Source: Symsagittifera roscoffensis
Taxonomy: Eukaryota; Xenacoelomorpha; Acoela; Convolutidae
DNA length: 64,000 nt
Reading direction: 5' to 3'
NCBI RefSeq assembly: GCF_963678635.1
Contig: NC_087066.1
Span: 26,751,453 to 26,815,452 of the forward strand
Shown: positions 45,231 to 57,486 of the stretch, one piece after another
Position numbering within the stretch: position 1 is the stretch's first letter
Layout of the letters: every line of letters starts with the position of its first letter
The notes under the pieces: model-generated
Told to the model about the DNA's origin: nothing
Databases searched by the model: none
What the model saw: only the letters and a program-made list of their open reading frames with translations
Made by a program: the position numbers and the translations under genes

Positions 45231-46419
45231 TCTGACAAAAAATACCGAATTGTACAAAATTTCTGTTGATTTGAACGCGCCGCAGAAAGTAAAAACGAAT
45301 TGAACAAATTTTACTGTTTTTGAACAAATTTTATATTGATTTGAACAAACTTCAAACATTTGAAACCAAAACTGAAATACAAGAAAAACCTCAAAAGAAA
45401 AAATCAAAAGTATTCAAATATTGCAAAGCAAGAATTGAATGATTTTGCTCAGAACAGAGATGACTTTGAGATTGCTGGCGTGAATTGATCCACCGTATAT
45501 GAGGAAGTGAAGGAACTCTTGGATGAATCTTATTCAGTATCGCAAAATGTTGCAGATGGTACTACCATATCAACCATACACTCTCTTTCAATTCAAGATG
45601 TTTGGCAAGTCAAAACATTGAAGAATAAAGAAAAAAAAGAAAAATAATGAAACAATGAAACTGTTGTGCACTCTGTTTGATTTGCTGTTAACGTTGGCTA
45701 TTTTGAAATAGGAGTTTTCAGCGCTTTTGAAGAAAAACTTTTAAGCGAAAAATAAAAAAAAACCACATTAATGTATCCAAGACTACGTTATGCACAAGAA
45801 AAAATAATTTTTGCATGCAAAAAGAAATATTTTGAAAAACGTTTGTTTGATACAAAATTAGATTTTCACTTAATAAAAAAAACAAAACATTTTTGGGGCA
45901 ATTTCAAAAATACTTGGAAAAGTTATTGTTTCGCAATCAAAAAAATGCTATTTATTCAATTTCCATATATGGAAATTGTATGAGAAGCATTTTTTCAAAA
46001 AAAAAACAAAATATCGGTTTTATCATCACCAGACCTTTTTATTAGAATCAAACATCCGCAGAAGTTAGTTAAGATATTTTTTTCAACCATTTTTCGGAAT
46101 TGTATGAAAACTATATGACAAGCATTTTTCTATACATTTGATGTATGGAATTTTATGATAAGCATTTTCGGTTTATGGAGGTCAACCCGGGTCGCTCTTA
46201 CTTTCATGAGCGAGTTAAAAGGGTCAGTTTGATATAAAAAAAAACAGCAAAATGACGATATAATCGACTATATTATCCCTGGGTGTTCCGACTGGGTGGC
46301 GAAGCCCTGGATGTTCCGACTGATTTTTAAGGTTTATGGAGCAGCAGTAATAACATTTAAAAAATTTAATGAAATAAAATAAAACGAACATTTTTTTTTC
46401 TAAAATTTGAAATTTTTCA
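45231..46419. other. No gene seen
   Basis: Low-complexity AT-rich sequence with short repeated phrases ('tgtatgagaagcattttt' near 45975 and 46130). ORFs here are not supported. Confidence 0.45.
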
Positions 46420-46805
46420 TGAAAATCATCCCCCCACACGCCATTTAAATTACCAAAAGAGAGATTTCGTTCCTTGTAACAAATCAATTATGGCAAATAA
46501 GCTTTGTTCAACCAATTTGGAACGATTTATAAGACGGATTAAATCTCCGATTTACGCGTTAATAGCGCGAACTATATCGCGCGTTAATTGTCCCAAATTG
46601 GTCAAAATGGCCAAAATGGCAATCTTTAAACCCTCATAACTTTACGAAAAATAATCACAGGTGAAATATCTTTTCAAATTTAAGCTCAAGACAACAATAC
46701 TTTTTGAATGATATAAAAAAATTCCGTCAAAAATGGCTAGTTAAAAAGTCAAAATTTGTCTGAAGAAAAAAAACCCACCACTAGCACAAATATTCCGTTA
46801 CTTTC
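46420..46805 (+). repeat. Dispersed repeat family C, best-kept copy
   Basis: Contains the palindromic core 'acgcgttaatagcgcg' ... 'cgcgcgttaattgtccc' (46554-46593) and the 3' end 'caccactagcacaaatattcc'. Lies directly before the satellite array. Confidence 0.75.
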
Positions 46806-46889
46806 GTATCGAAAGTCGGAACAACAAGCTAACAGCATTCAAATGAAGATAAACTGTAAACCTATTATAATAAGATAAAAGTATAGGAG

Positions 46890-48835
46890 ACCACAAATTG
46901 TTCGAATATGGACTATGTGCGAATATGGTCGTAAAATGTGATTTATCGTCCTTTCTATATCACTTTGTAGTTTTCACACTTCAAACTATTTTAAAAAATT
47001 TTTTTGTGCGAATATGGTCGAAACGACGATAACTGACATTTTACGACTATGTTCGAATATAGTCGTAAAATGTGATTTATCGTCCTTTCTATATCACTTT
47101 GTAGTTTTCACACTTCAAACTATTTTAAAAAAATTTTTAGTTCGAATATGGTCGAAACAACGATAACTGACATTTTACGACTATGTTCAAATATGGTCGT
47201 AAAATGTGATTTATCGTCCTTTCTATATCACTTTGTAGTTTTCACACTTCAAACTATTTAAAAAAAATTTTTTGTGCGAATATGGTTGAAACGACGATAA
47301 CTGACATTTTACGACTATGTTCGAATATGGTCGTAAAATGTGATTTATCGTCCTTTCTATATCACTTTGTAGTTTTCACACTTCAAACTATTTTAAAAAA
47401 TTTTTTTGTGCGAATATGGTTGAAACGACGATAACTGACATTTTACGACTATGTTCGAATATGGTCGTAAAATGTGATTTACCGTGCTTTCTATATCACT
47501 TTGTAGTTTTCACACTTCAAACTATTTTAAAAAAATTTTTGTGCAAATATGGTTGAAACGACGATAACTGACATTTTACGACTATGTGCGAATATGGTCG
47601 TAAAATGTGATTTATCGTCCTTTCTATATCACTTTGTAGTTTTCACACTTCAAACTATTTAAAAAAAATTTTTTGTGCAAATATGGTTGAAACGACGATA
47701 ACTGACATTTTACGACTATGTTCGAATATGGTCGTAAGGTGTGATTTATCGTCCTTTCTATATCACTTTGTAGTTTTCACATTTCAAACTATTTAAAAAA
47801 AATTTTTTGTTCGAATATGGTCGAAACGACGATAACTGACATTTTACGACTGTGTTCGAATATGGTCGTAACATGTGATTTATCGTCCTTTCTATATCAC
47901 TTTGTAGTTTTCACACATCAAACTATTTTAAAAAAAATTTTTTGTGCGAATATGGTTGAAACGACGATAACTGACATTTTACGACTATGTTCGAATATGG
48001 TCGTAAAATGTGATTTATCGTCCTTTCTATATCACTTTGTAGTTTTCACACTTCAAACTATTTTAAAAAAATTTTTTGTGCGAATATGGTTGAAACGACG
48101 ATAACTGACATTTTACGACTATGTTCGAATATGGTCGTAAAACGTGATTTATCGTCCTTTCTATATCACTTTGTAGTTTTCACACTTCAAACTATTTTAA
48201 AAAAGTTTTTTGTGCGAATATGGTTGAAACGACGATAACTGACATCTTACGACTATGTTCGAATATGGTCGTAAAATGTGATTTATCGTCCTTTCTATAT
48301 CACTTTGTAGTTTTCACACTTCAAACTATTTTAAAAAAATTTTTTGTGCGAATATGGTTGAAACGACGATAACTGACATTTTACGACTACGTGCGAATAT
48401 GGTCGTAAAATGTGATTTATCGTCCTTTCTATATCACTTTGTAGTTTTCACACTTCAAACTATTTTAAAAAAATTTTTTGTGCGAATATGGTTGAAACGA
48501 CGATAACTGACATTTTACGACTATGTGCGAATATGGTCGTAAAATGTGATTTATCGTCCTTTCTATATCACTTTGTAGTTTTCACACTTCAAACTATTTA
48601 AAAAAAATTTTTTGTGCGAATATGGTTGAAACGACGATAACTGACATTTTACGACTATGTTCGAATATGGTCGTAAAATGTGATTTATCGTCCTTTCTAT
48701 ATCACTTTGTAGTTTTCACACTTCAAACTATTTTTAAAAAAATTTTTGTGCGAACATGGTTGAAACGACGATAACTGACATTTTACGACTATGTGCGAAT
48801 ATGGTCGTAAAATGTGAGTTATCGTCGTTTCTTTC
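46890..48835. repeat. Satellite array, about 133-bp unit, 14 copies, each with a long palindrome
   Basis: The phrase 'ctttctatatcactttgtag' recurs 14 times from about 46957 to 48690 (mean spacing about 133, range 132-136, differences mainly in an A/T run). Units are highly alike. In each, 'gacgataactgacattttac' with gactatg is mirrored by 'gtcgtaaaatgtgatttatc' with gtc around a ttcgaa centre. The last unit ends in an almost perfect palindrome: arms 48762-48789 and 48804-48831 match at 27 of 28 positions. An array-spanning ORF (47817-48104) is an artefact of repetition. Confidence 0.95.
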
Positions 48836-49000
48836 GTCAACTCAGGGAACTGTTATTTTTCAGAACATTTCAATATAGTGAAATGTGTAAATGTTTGGTA
48901 GACTATGTAAATTAAACCCATTAAAATCTAATATAATCAATACATACAATTAGATTTGGTTTATATAGGTTTCATTGAATCGTTTTTTTTAATATAATGG

Positions 49001-52000
49001 AATTTCAACCGAATATAATCATTTGTTCGAATTTTTTTGAGAGTGACTATGAGAAACCACGCTAATTCGTTTCTATCCATAAAGATCCGGTGCAAAATTA
49101 TTTGTTGCACCATCGCATTAAAACGGCCGTCCTGCATGATTCAATTAAAAAGGGTTTTATTGCACTCTAAACGGACAAGTATACTAGACTTATTGATAAT
49201 TACACCTGTTCTTCTTCGTACTAGCAAAAATACACGACAAAAGACCTTACCTCCTGAGATTTTGGCTGCGCTCGATATATGTTATGAAAACCTCTGTCGA
49301 CGATGTTCATGCGCAAAAGGAAATCGTTTTGGCTGCATAATTTTCGTGTTTTTGCATACAGATATCATAAAGGATGGTCGTAACATTCCAGTTCTCGCCA
49401 TAATTTAAGCGCTCGAATTTTATTATGAAGCTTGTTGCGTCTTTCACTTTTTCCTTTTAATTTTCTGTGTCGTTTAAAAATTTATCTAAAATTACTTTTA
49501 TCTAACTACTTAACTGAACTTAAGTTAAACTTGTCAACCCAAACACTTAACTAAAAATTGATCAAGTTTTTGCCTGTGGGGGCGTAGCAATAAACATGTG
49601 CACCTATAAGCATGCGATAGTTGCTTCAAAAAGGTAGAATTTCTGGCTATTAAACTTCACGTTTCACGAGAATATTAAACTTCAATTTCATTAATAATTT
49701 TTTCACCTTCACGAATATTTGATTAGTGAATATGAATTTTTTAATCCTTAAATAATCAAACTTTTTCATAATTATTTGATAGCTTAGGCTATTAATTTAT
49801 AAATAATATCATTATTCGTGCCTGCCGGTTAAAACCTGCCGATAAAAATCATTTTTCGGCGGAGTTAGTTAAAACCTGTTTTTCGTACGAAACTTTCCTG
49901 TTTAATCCGCCCTTGAAATTGAGTCTTTGTTAAACGATTTATATTTGAAAAGCAAAGGCTATAATACTCAGGCGACTGGTTTTTATCATTTTAGCGTTCT
50001 ATTTTTAATAATGGTATTAGTCGTCATGTTAATGGAATGGCGACTCAATTTATTAGTTGTAGCAGAAACAAAAAATGCGCGACCTCAAATGTTAGTAAAA
50101 TTAGACTGATTTTTACCATCGAAGTAAACTACACTGTTTAATGAATAGATGTTTGGTTTATGATTTAATTGTACTCAGTGACATTCTACGTTAAATCTAT
50201 AGTCAAAAATTGCTTCAGAAATTTTTTTATTCTATAGACATGTGAAGTAATCTCAAATACCGCGAGAATAAATTTGACGCTTTCAGGTGGTTTGAAGTTC
50301 TCTTTTGTAATCTAAACTTTTTACTTAATTGTTAACCGCACCGCCTTTCGTTTATACTTTTCGTGGTTTTTTTCCCAATCTATCAAAAATGAAATTTCTA
50401 ACCTCCCTTTGTAAATGCAACCCGTTTCGGAAAATTATCTGGATGGTGAAAAACTGGCGAAATTGGATTCCGAGGAGAGTTACTTATCACGCCCTTTTTT
50501 GGGCTCTATCAATTTTCTGTCTTTTCGTCACAGTTGGTGATCGACTTTGGACAACTGCGACTGATGGCGATCTGTTACTTGACCGGGGGTCAAGGAAGTT
50601 CATTCCGCCTTCGGATAGTAAATTGGGCGACTGGTTAACTAACTGGTTTTGGATTATAACTGCGCGAACCCTTATAGTCTCGCTTAACATGAGTTTTGTA
50701 ACGGTTATGTGGATGATTCCTAATTTTCTGGACGAAGCTTTGTCTTCATTTATCGATTCGGACGTTCGTCATTCTCATTTACAAATCCATAAGTTTGCCG
50801 GCATTTGGTTAAACGGATTTGTTGTCGTCATTCATACAGCTTTGATCTTTCTGCCGACAATTATTGACGGGACACCTATGAAACTTATGACCAACGGGTT
50901 CAATTTTGACGACTGGTGGGACCCTTGCGTGCGGAAGTTCAAGTCTTACATAACTGATACTGAAATTTATTTCACAGTTGACGAGATTTTCCGACTCGTT
51001 CTTTCGGTATTATGTTTCGTTATAATGATGCCGCTAAGTCGCGCCGATTGGATGTTGTATAAGAGTTATTCAGTTGCGATGGCGATTCACGGATTCGCCG
51101 GCTTCGCCTTCATGTGGGATATGCTTCGTAAGAACTCGCACCCTCTATGCTGGAGGTTCAATTTACCCTTCATCATTCTCTACTGTATTGACCGACTTTT
51201 TTCGATGTTCATTTACCGCGTGAACACATTTAAAGTTCAAAAAGTTGAAAGAGTTTCTGATTCCTGCTTTGTTTTGTATGGTTGGGTGCCCAAATTACCC
51301 TACAGAGGTCAAGGGTGTGGGGACAACTACTGGCTGCTTCATCGGATTCCAAAGAAAAGTAGGGGCGACCCGATGTTCCAGAGAGCCCATCCTTATACTT
51401 CGTTCCAGAACTGGGACGAGTCGACTCGCCATTTGTGGAATGTTGGATTCGTGATTAAGACAAATAATAAAAATCGACACTCGTGGTCTCTGTGGCTCAT
51501 GAACAGGTAAACTTATTGGCAGTAACAGTTTGTTGATTCATTTTGATGATTTCGAGATTTTTTGGGACTTAATTCAACATGTTTCAATTTAATAATAATC
51601 TACTCTATAATCTAATTACACAGCCACTGCTAAAAATGATACACAGTCTATAGCGATCTAAGAAGTTGAAAAAAATGGTGCTTCCGAAATTACCAGGTAA
51701 TTCAATCAGTCCTGAATTTAGTTTTACCTATTTATTTTTCCAGGGGAATTGAAGGTCCGAATTTCAACCGAATATAATCATTTGTTCGAATTTTTTTGAG
51801 AGTGACTATGAGAAACCACGCTAATTCGTTTCTATCCATAAAGATCCGGTGCAAAATTATTTGTTGCACCATCGCATTAAAACGGCCGTCCTGCATGATT
51901 CAATTAAAAAGGGTTTTATTGCACTCTAAACGGACAAGTATACTAGACTTATTGATAATTACACCTGTTCTTCTTCGTACTAGCAAAAATACACGACAAA

Positions 52001-54519
52001 AGACCTTACCTCCTGAGATTTTGGCTGCGCTCGATATATGTTATGAAAACCTCTGTCGACGATGTTCATGCGCAAAAGGAAATCGTTTTGGCTGCATAAT
52101 TTTCGTGTTTTTGCATACAGATATCATAAAGGATGGTCGTAACATTCCAGTTCTCGCCATAATTTAAGCGCTCGAATTTTATTATGAAGCTTGTTGCGTC
52201 TTTCACTTTTTCCTTTTAATTTTCTGTGTCGTTTAAAAATTTATCTAAAATTACTTTTATCTAACTACTTAACTGAACTTAAGTTAAACTTGTCAACCCA
52301 AACACTTAACTAAAAATTGATCAAGTTTTTGCCTGTGGGGGCGTAGCAATAAACATGTGCACCTATAAGCATGCGATAGTTGCTTCAAAAAGGTAGAATT
52401 TCTGGCTATTAAACTTCACGTTTCACGAGAATATTAAACTTCAATTTCATTAATAATTTTTTCACCTTCACGAATATTTGATTAGTGAATATGAATTTTT
52501 TAATCCTTAAATAATCAAACTTTTTCATAATTATTTGATAGCTTAGGCTATTAATTTATAAATAATATCATTATTCGTGCCTGCCGGTTAAAACCTGCCG
52601 ATAAAAATCATTTTTCGGCGGAGTTAGTTAAAACCTGTTTTTCGTACGAAACTTTCCTGTTTAATCCGCCCTTGAAATTGAGTCTTTGTTAAACGATTTA
52701 TATTTGAAAAGCAAAGGCTATAATACTCAGGCGACTGGTTTTTATCATTTTAGCGTTCTATTTTTAATAATGGTATTAGTCGTCATGTTAATGGAATGGC
52801 GACTCAATTTATTAGTTGTAGCAGAAACAAAAAATGCGCGACCTCAAATGTTAGTAAAATTAGACTGATTTTTACCATCGAAGTAAACTACACTGTTTAA
52901 TGAATAGATGTTTGGTTTATGATTTAATTGTACTCAGTGACATTCTACGTTAAATCTATAGTCAAAAATTGCTTCAGAAATTTTTTTATTCTATAGACAT
53001 GTGAAGTAATCTCAAATACCGCGAGAATAAATTTGACGCTTTCAGGTGGTTTGAAGTTCTCTTTTGTAATCTAAACTTTTTACTTAATTGTTAACCGCAC
53101 CGCCTTTCGTTTATACTTTTCGTGGTTTTTTTCCCAATCTATCAAAAATGAAATTTCTAACCTCCCTTTGTAAATGCAACCCGTTTCGGAAAATTATCTG
53201 GATGGTGAAAAACTGGCGAAATTGGATTCCGAGGAGAGTTACTTATCACGCCCTTTTTTGGGCTCTATCAATTTTCTGTCTTTTCGTCACAGTTGGTGAT
53301 CGACTTTGGACAACTGCGACTGATGGCGATCTGTTACTTGACCGGGGGTCAAGGAAGTTCATTCCGCCTTCGGATAGTAAATTGGGCGACTGGTTAACTA
53401 ACTGGTTTTGGATTATAACTGCGCGAACCCTTATAGTCTCGCTTAACATGAGTTTTGTAACGGTTATGTGGATGATTCCTAATTTTCTGGACGAAGCTTT
53501 GTCTTCATTTATCGATTCGGACGTTCGTCATTCTCATTTACAAATCCATAAGTTTGCCGGCATTTGGTTAAACGGATTTGTTGTCGTCATTCATACAGCT
53601 TTGATCTTTCTGCCGACAATTATTGACGGGACACCTATGAAACTTATGACCAACGGGTTCAATTTTGACGACTGGTGGGACCCTTGCGTGCGGAAGTTCA
53701 AGTCTTACATAACTGATACTGAAATTTATTTCACAGTTGACGAGATTTTCCGACTCGTTCTTTCGGTATTATGTTTCGTTATAATGATGCCGCTAAGTCG
53801 CGCCGATTGGATGTTGTATAAGAGTTATTCAGTTGCGATGGCGATTCACGGATTCGCCGGCTTCGCCTTCATGTGGGATATGCTTCGTAAGAACTCGCAC
53901 CCTCTATGCTGGAGGTTCAATTTACCCTTCATCATTCTCTACTGTATTGACCGACTTTTTTCGATGTTCATTTACCGCGTGAACACATTTAAAGTTCAAA
54001 AAGTTGAAAGAGTTTCTGATTCCTGCTTTGTTTTGTATGGTTGGGTGCCCAAATTACCCTACAGAGGTCAAGGGTGTGGGGACAACTACTGGCTGCTTCA
54101 TCGGATTCCAAAGAAAAGTAGGGGCGACCCGATGTTCCAGAGAGCCCATCCTTATACTTCGTTCCAGAACTGGGACGAGTCGACTCGCCATTTGTGGAAT
54201 GTTGGATTCGTGATTAAGACAAATAATAAAAATCGACACTCGTGGTCTCTGTGGCTCATGAACAGGTAAACTTATTGGCAGTAACAGTTTGTTGATTCAT
54301 TTTGATGATTTCGAGATTTTTTGGGACTTAATTCAACATGTTTCAATTTAATAATAATCTACTCTATAATCTAATTACACAGCCACTGCTAAAAATGATA
54401 CACAGTCTATAGCGATCTAAGAAGTTGAAAAAAATGGTGCTTCCGAAATTACCAGGTAATTCAATCAGTCCTGAATTTAGTTTTACCTATTTATTTTTCC
54501 AGGGGAATTGAAGGTCCGA
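49001..54519 (+). repeat. Exact-looking 2,759-bp tandem duplication
   Basis: 49001-51759 and 51760-54518 look identical wherever I compared them, including introns, UTR and all ORFs (offset 2,759 throughout). The junctions share only AA: 'taatgg-aa-tttc' on the left, 'ggtccg-aa-tttc' in the middle, 'ggtccg-aa-gcct' on the right. A 123-codon ORF (from 49037, copy at 51796) lies in both but has no recognisable domain. Either a very recent duplication or an assembly artefact. Confidence 0.95.
50389..51506 (+). CDS. Ferric reductase/NADPH oxidase-like membrane exon, duplicate copy 1
   Basis: Start ATG at 50389 (context caaaaATGa) is preferred over the open but ATG-less 60 bases before it. 373 residues to the donor GTAAAC at 51507. 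Membrane segments include about 35-50, 86-110, 136-155 and 200-217, a ferric-reductase transmembrane domain. Candidate haem ligands are H134 and H149 (HKFAGIWLNGFVVVIH) and H234 with H251. HPYTSF (334-339) corresponds to the HPFT-type FAD-binding motif. The family passes electrons from NADPH through FAD and haem to oxygen or ferric iron. In this copy the next exon is reduced to a 16-base stub (51744-51759), so it could only be completed by splicing into copy 2's downstream exons. Confidence 0.75.
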
Positions 54520-55664
54520 AGCCTTTTAAAAAACAAAAAGCGCTTAAAAGTTCTGGCATCATCACACTTCGTCATGAATTCAAGGAAACGGAACTATACA
54601 ATATCAGCGAAGGCGTTAACAACCCGACTTATGAGGACGACTTGCAAGTGGCCTCAAACTCCAACACTTATTTTGAGGCAACATCTGATCAGAAACTAAA
54701 AGAAAATGAAAATAATGATCCGAAAGAAAACAAAACCTTATCGGAAAAAGGGGAATTAAGCAATGAAGATCAAAAAGAAAGACAGCCGGAAACACAGAAA
54801 ACTCAAAATATTCCTCTAAAATCTGAAATTGAAAATCAAGATATTTCTCACCTTGATTCAGCAAAGCACGAGAAAGAAAATCAGAGCACCGCAATTCAGA
54901 TCACGGGAAAAACTGCAATTTTCGCGGTAGAAGCTCCTAATAATGAGTTTGAACTGACCTCATATGGTCCATATAGGTCGTCGTTCTATGTTATCGGAAC
55001 TGCATATCACTCTTATGAACACCTGGTGCTGATTGCAGGAGGGTCTGGGTTCGGGTTCTTCATGAGTGCATTGACAATGATCAGTAAGTTGAACTTCTAT
55101 TTACACCGGTAGTTTTTGCGTATTTTACTGCAGAATAGTACATTAAACCTATACCCTTCTTAATTTTTGCTTGATAAAAACTTCCTAGTTTATGAAGGTA
55201 CTTCTATTTTTAGTTTGTAACAATTAGAACAGAAAATATAAAAAGCTTCCATGAAAAAAACGGCAATGATAAAAGGCGACTTGATCAAGTAAAAATTTAT
55301 CTAACTGTCAATATTAATTAAAATACTGGAAATTTAATGGAATTAAATACAGTACAATTAATTCAAAAATAATTAATTCAAAAGTACAATTAATAGAATT
55401 TTTCAATTGAAAAAGTAACAATTTCATTGTACTTAAGGTTTGGCATCATAATTTTTTTCTAGATGACTACGAGAAGGAAAACAAGGACCGAACGGAGCCT
55501 GAAAAGCCATCCAAGCTGAACAACACGACCATTCTCTACTCGGCACGTGACATGAAACTCATCAACCTATGTGGTAAGATGATATCCAACATCAAATCAT
55601 ACAGCAAATGTCGTTTTGTCATCCAGTACACAGGTGCAGAAACAGAAGCTTCCGAGCATGAGTC
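53148..55664 (+). CDS. Ferric reductase/NADPH oxidase-like gene (copy 2 membrane exon plus FAD/NADPH exons), 3' end in gap
   Basis: Exons 53148-54265, 54503-55083 and 55463-55664 (running into N). Joins: AG|G restores Arg at the first, phase 1 at the second; donors GTAAAC and GTAAGT, acceptors tttttccag and ttttttctag. Exon 1 equals copy 1. Exon 2 contains a FAD-domain strand region (GIITLRHEF), a charged insert of about 75 residues rich in Glu, Lys, Gln and Asn, then SYGPYRSSFY and a nucleotide-binding loop LVLIAGGSGFGFFMSAL. Exon 3 has TILYSARDMKLI and RFVIQYTGAETEA, typical of the NAD(P)H-binding domain. So the order is membrane haem domain, FAD domain, NADPH domain, as in NOX and ferric-chelate reductases. 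The final Cys-Gly/aromatic tail lies in or beyond the gap. NOX and FRE-type enzymes cannot be told apart here. Confidence 0.8.
54503..55083 (+). CDS. NOX/ferric-reductase-like exon 2 (FAD to NADPH domain)
   Basis: Reads from GIEGPKPFKKQKALKSSGI to LTMI. It carries a polar insert (about 54690-54900) between the flavin part and the Gly-rich pyridine-nucleotide loop. Only one intact copy exists; the duplicated stub at 51744-51759 holds the first 16 bases. Confidence 0.82.
55463..55664 (+). CDS. NOX/ferric-reductase-like exon 3 (NADPH domain), truncated by gap
   Basis: Acceptor at 55462. It encodes DYEKENKDRTEPEKPSKL, then TILYSARDMKLINLCGKMI and RFVIQYTGAETEASEHES before the N run. No stop before the gap. 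Confidence 0.8.
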
Positions 55665-55864
55665 NNNNNNNNNNNNNNNNNNNNNNNNNNNNNNNNNNNN
55701 NNNNNNNNNNNNNNNNNNNNNNNNNNNNNNNNNNNNNNNNNNNNNNNNNNNNNNNNNNNNNNNNNNNNNNNNNNNNNNNNNNNNNNNNNNNNNNNNNNNN
55801 NNNNNNNNNNNNNNNNNNNNNNNNNNNNNNNNNNNNNNNNNNNNNNNNNNNNNNNNNNNNNNNN
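55665..55864. other. Assembly gap (200 N)
   Basis: Exactly 200 N, a conventional gap size rather than a measured length. Sequence after it shows no continuation of the reductase gene. Confidence 0.99.
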
Positions 55865-56750
55865 GGGGCGTTTCGAGTAACCCGGCTTATTTAAAAAAAA
55901 TGTTGTTGGACTATTTTGTTTTGAGTGTTGTGCTGAAAAAGCAGCCCGCGTGTTTTGCAGTTGTGAGAAAACTTAACTGATAAAGCTTAACTGATAAAAC
56001 AGTTGGTATAAGTTGAATTGGTGAATGAATTAACAATAACGTATTCTGTATGGTTCACCAGAAAACAAGAGAGTGATTCTCTCGCTCTACATCAAGTTGT
56101 TAATGCGGTCGGCTGGTACCGACCTTGACATATTCAATCTATCATCATGCAACGTTCACTCACACTATCACTAACACTATGACCTTTAACATCATCTAGT
56201 AAAAACAATAACAATTTCAAAAGGGGCGGCCTTCCTGCCGTATCACAGCAGTTAAAGTTAAATTAAACCAGTTATCCTCTTGATTGAAGTGCCATAGTGC
56301 TTGTCTTTTAGACTCAATTTGAATATGAACGCCATATCACACGCTATGAAAGGAACGAAATTCTTCCTGACGACCCAAATGGATTTTAACTTAGCGTAAA
56401 CAAAAATAGAAGCTGTCTCTGAACCTTCTTTTAGGTCGAAACCAAACAAAATTTCTTTCTGGATTATGTACTCGGTTTGAGGGCTACTCATTGCCGTTCA
56501 AGAATTTGGAACCATTCGTCCCAATTGCTGGTTTGCAGTTTATCCGCTGATTTGCTTTGTGATTTTGTATCATAGCAGTGGTGTCTGCCCTCAAAACAGA
56601 ACTACTGATGGGCAGTTTGTGGTTTCAAGCACTTCTAAAAACGTGTTTCAAACGTAGATGAGCTACCCTCTCCGTTTAAAGTTTGATCTTTAAACGAAAC
56701 ATCAAATAAAAATTTTAATCGTTTAATTGTGTATAAGATCCACTGTTTGT
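55865..56750. other. Post-gap sequence, no supported gene
   Basis: The 77-codon minus-strand ORF at 56258-56491 (ATG, protein-like composition, e.g. VVRKNFVPFIACDMAF) is the only candidate. It has an in-frame stop shortly upstream and no recognisable domain; it could be a transposon ORF fragment. Confidence 0.35.
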
Positions 56751-56754
56751 CCTT

Positions 56755-56945
56755 CCCCCCGTTTACAACCACCCCGCCCCCGTTTATGCCCCCGCCCACG
56801 TTACACCCCCCCCCCCCCCCCCCCCCACGCTTGCTCCTCATGTACACACCCCGTTTGTATCCCCTCTCTAGCTTTCACCACATTTACCCCCGAGCTTACC
56901 ACTCCTCGTTAACATCTACCCCCGCCCCGCAGGGTCGAATTTAGG
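56755..56945 (+). repeat. C-rich low-complexity tract
   Basis: Contains 'cccgcccac', a C homopolymer of about 20 bases at 56807-56826 and many CCCC runs, in sharp contrast to the AT-rich surroundings. It abuts the reversed MITE. Confidence 0.9.
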
Positions 56946-57286
56946 GGGCGGGGGCAAACAGTCTCCCTTTGTACTATTTTGAGGTATCCATTTTTGGCTG
57001 ATGGACCCTAACATTTTTTTTTCTAAAGACGCTTTCGGCGCCTATTTTTTTAAAATTTTTTTGAGAGGGAAGCGCGTGCCAAAAAAAACGCGATTTTTTG
57101 CTCAACATTTTCCAAAAAATTTCTAAGAATGCCTTTTTTGGCCTATTTTTCAAAAATTTTGCGCAGAAAGTTTGGCCAAAACAGGGTCTTTTTGTGCTTT
57201 AGGAGAGCTCTCGAAAAACAATTTGATCGGCCTAAAAATGTTTTTGAAAATCCGCACCTCATGAGAAAATCCTAGATCCGCCCCTG
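56930..57286 (-). mobile_element. hAT-type MITE, inverted copy with intact end
   Basis: On the minus strand it begins caggggcggatctag (57286-57272), the terminal sequence common to many hAT MITEs, continues with 'gaggtgcggattttcaaaaa' and 'gagctctcctaaagcac', and ends at 'ccccctaaattcgaccctg'. The ends are inverted relatives (caggg ... ccctg). No octamer duplication was evident. Confidence 0.8.
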
Positions 57287-57486
57287 CTCCTATGTGTCAA
57301 GTGTCCTGCTTGAAGTGAGGATTGAAGGACTAAACGCCCTGTCTCATTGTCTTTTAATTGATTTGCAAAATTTTTATTTTTTTCTCAAAAAAAATTCGCA
57401 GCTTAAAAAATTGACCCTGAATATGGATAGATACAGGTAATAAACTATTGCTTTCAAAATCCACCGAAGAATCTTCAAAACTATAA

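Noticed and set aside
47817-48104. 95-codon repetitive ORF
   Set aside because: Reading frame through two satellite units; pure repeat artefact.
46890-48835. CRISPR-like regular repeat array
   Set aside because: Units are continuous near-identical satellite with no unique spacers, in a eukaryotic intron-bearing context.
49037-49408. 123-codon ORF at the start of the tandem duplication as a gene
   Set aside because: No recognisable domain, first true ATG is internal, no splice support; its duplication is only because the whole segment is duplicated.
56727-56944. Proline-rich and glycine-rich ORFs
   Set aside because: Produced by the C homopolymer and CCCC runs on either strand.
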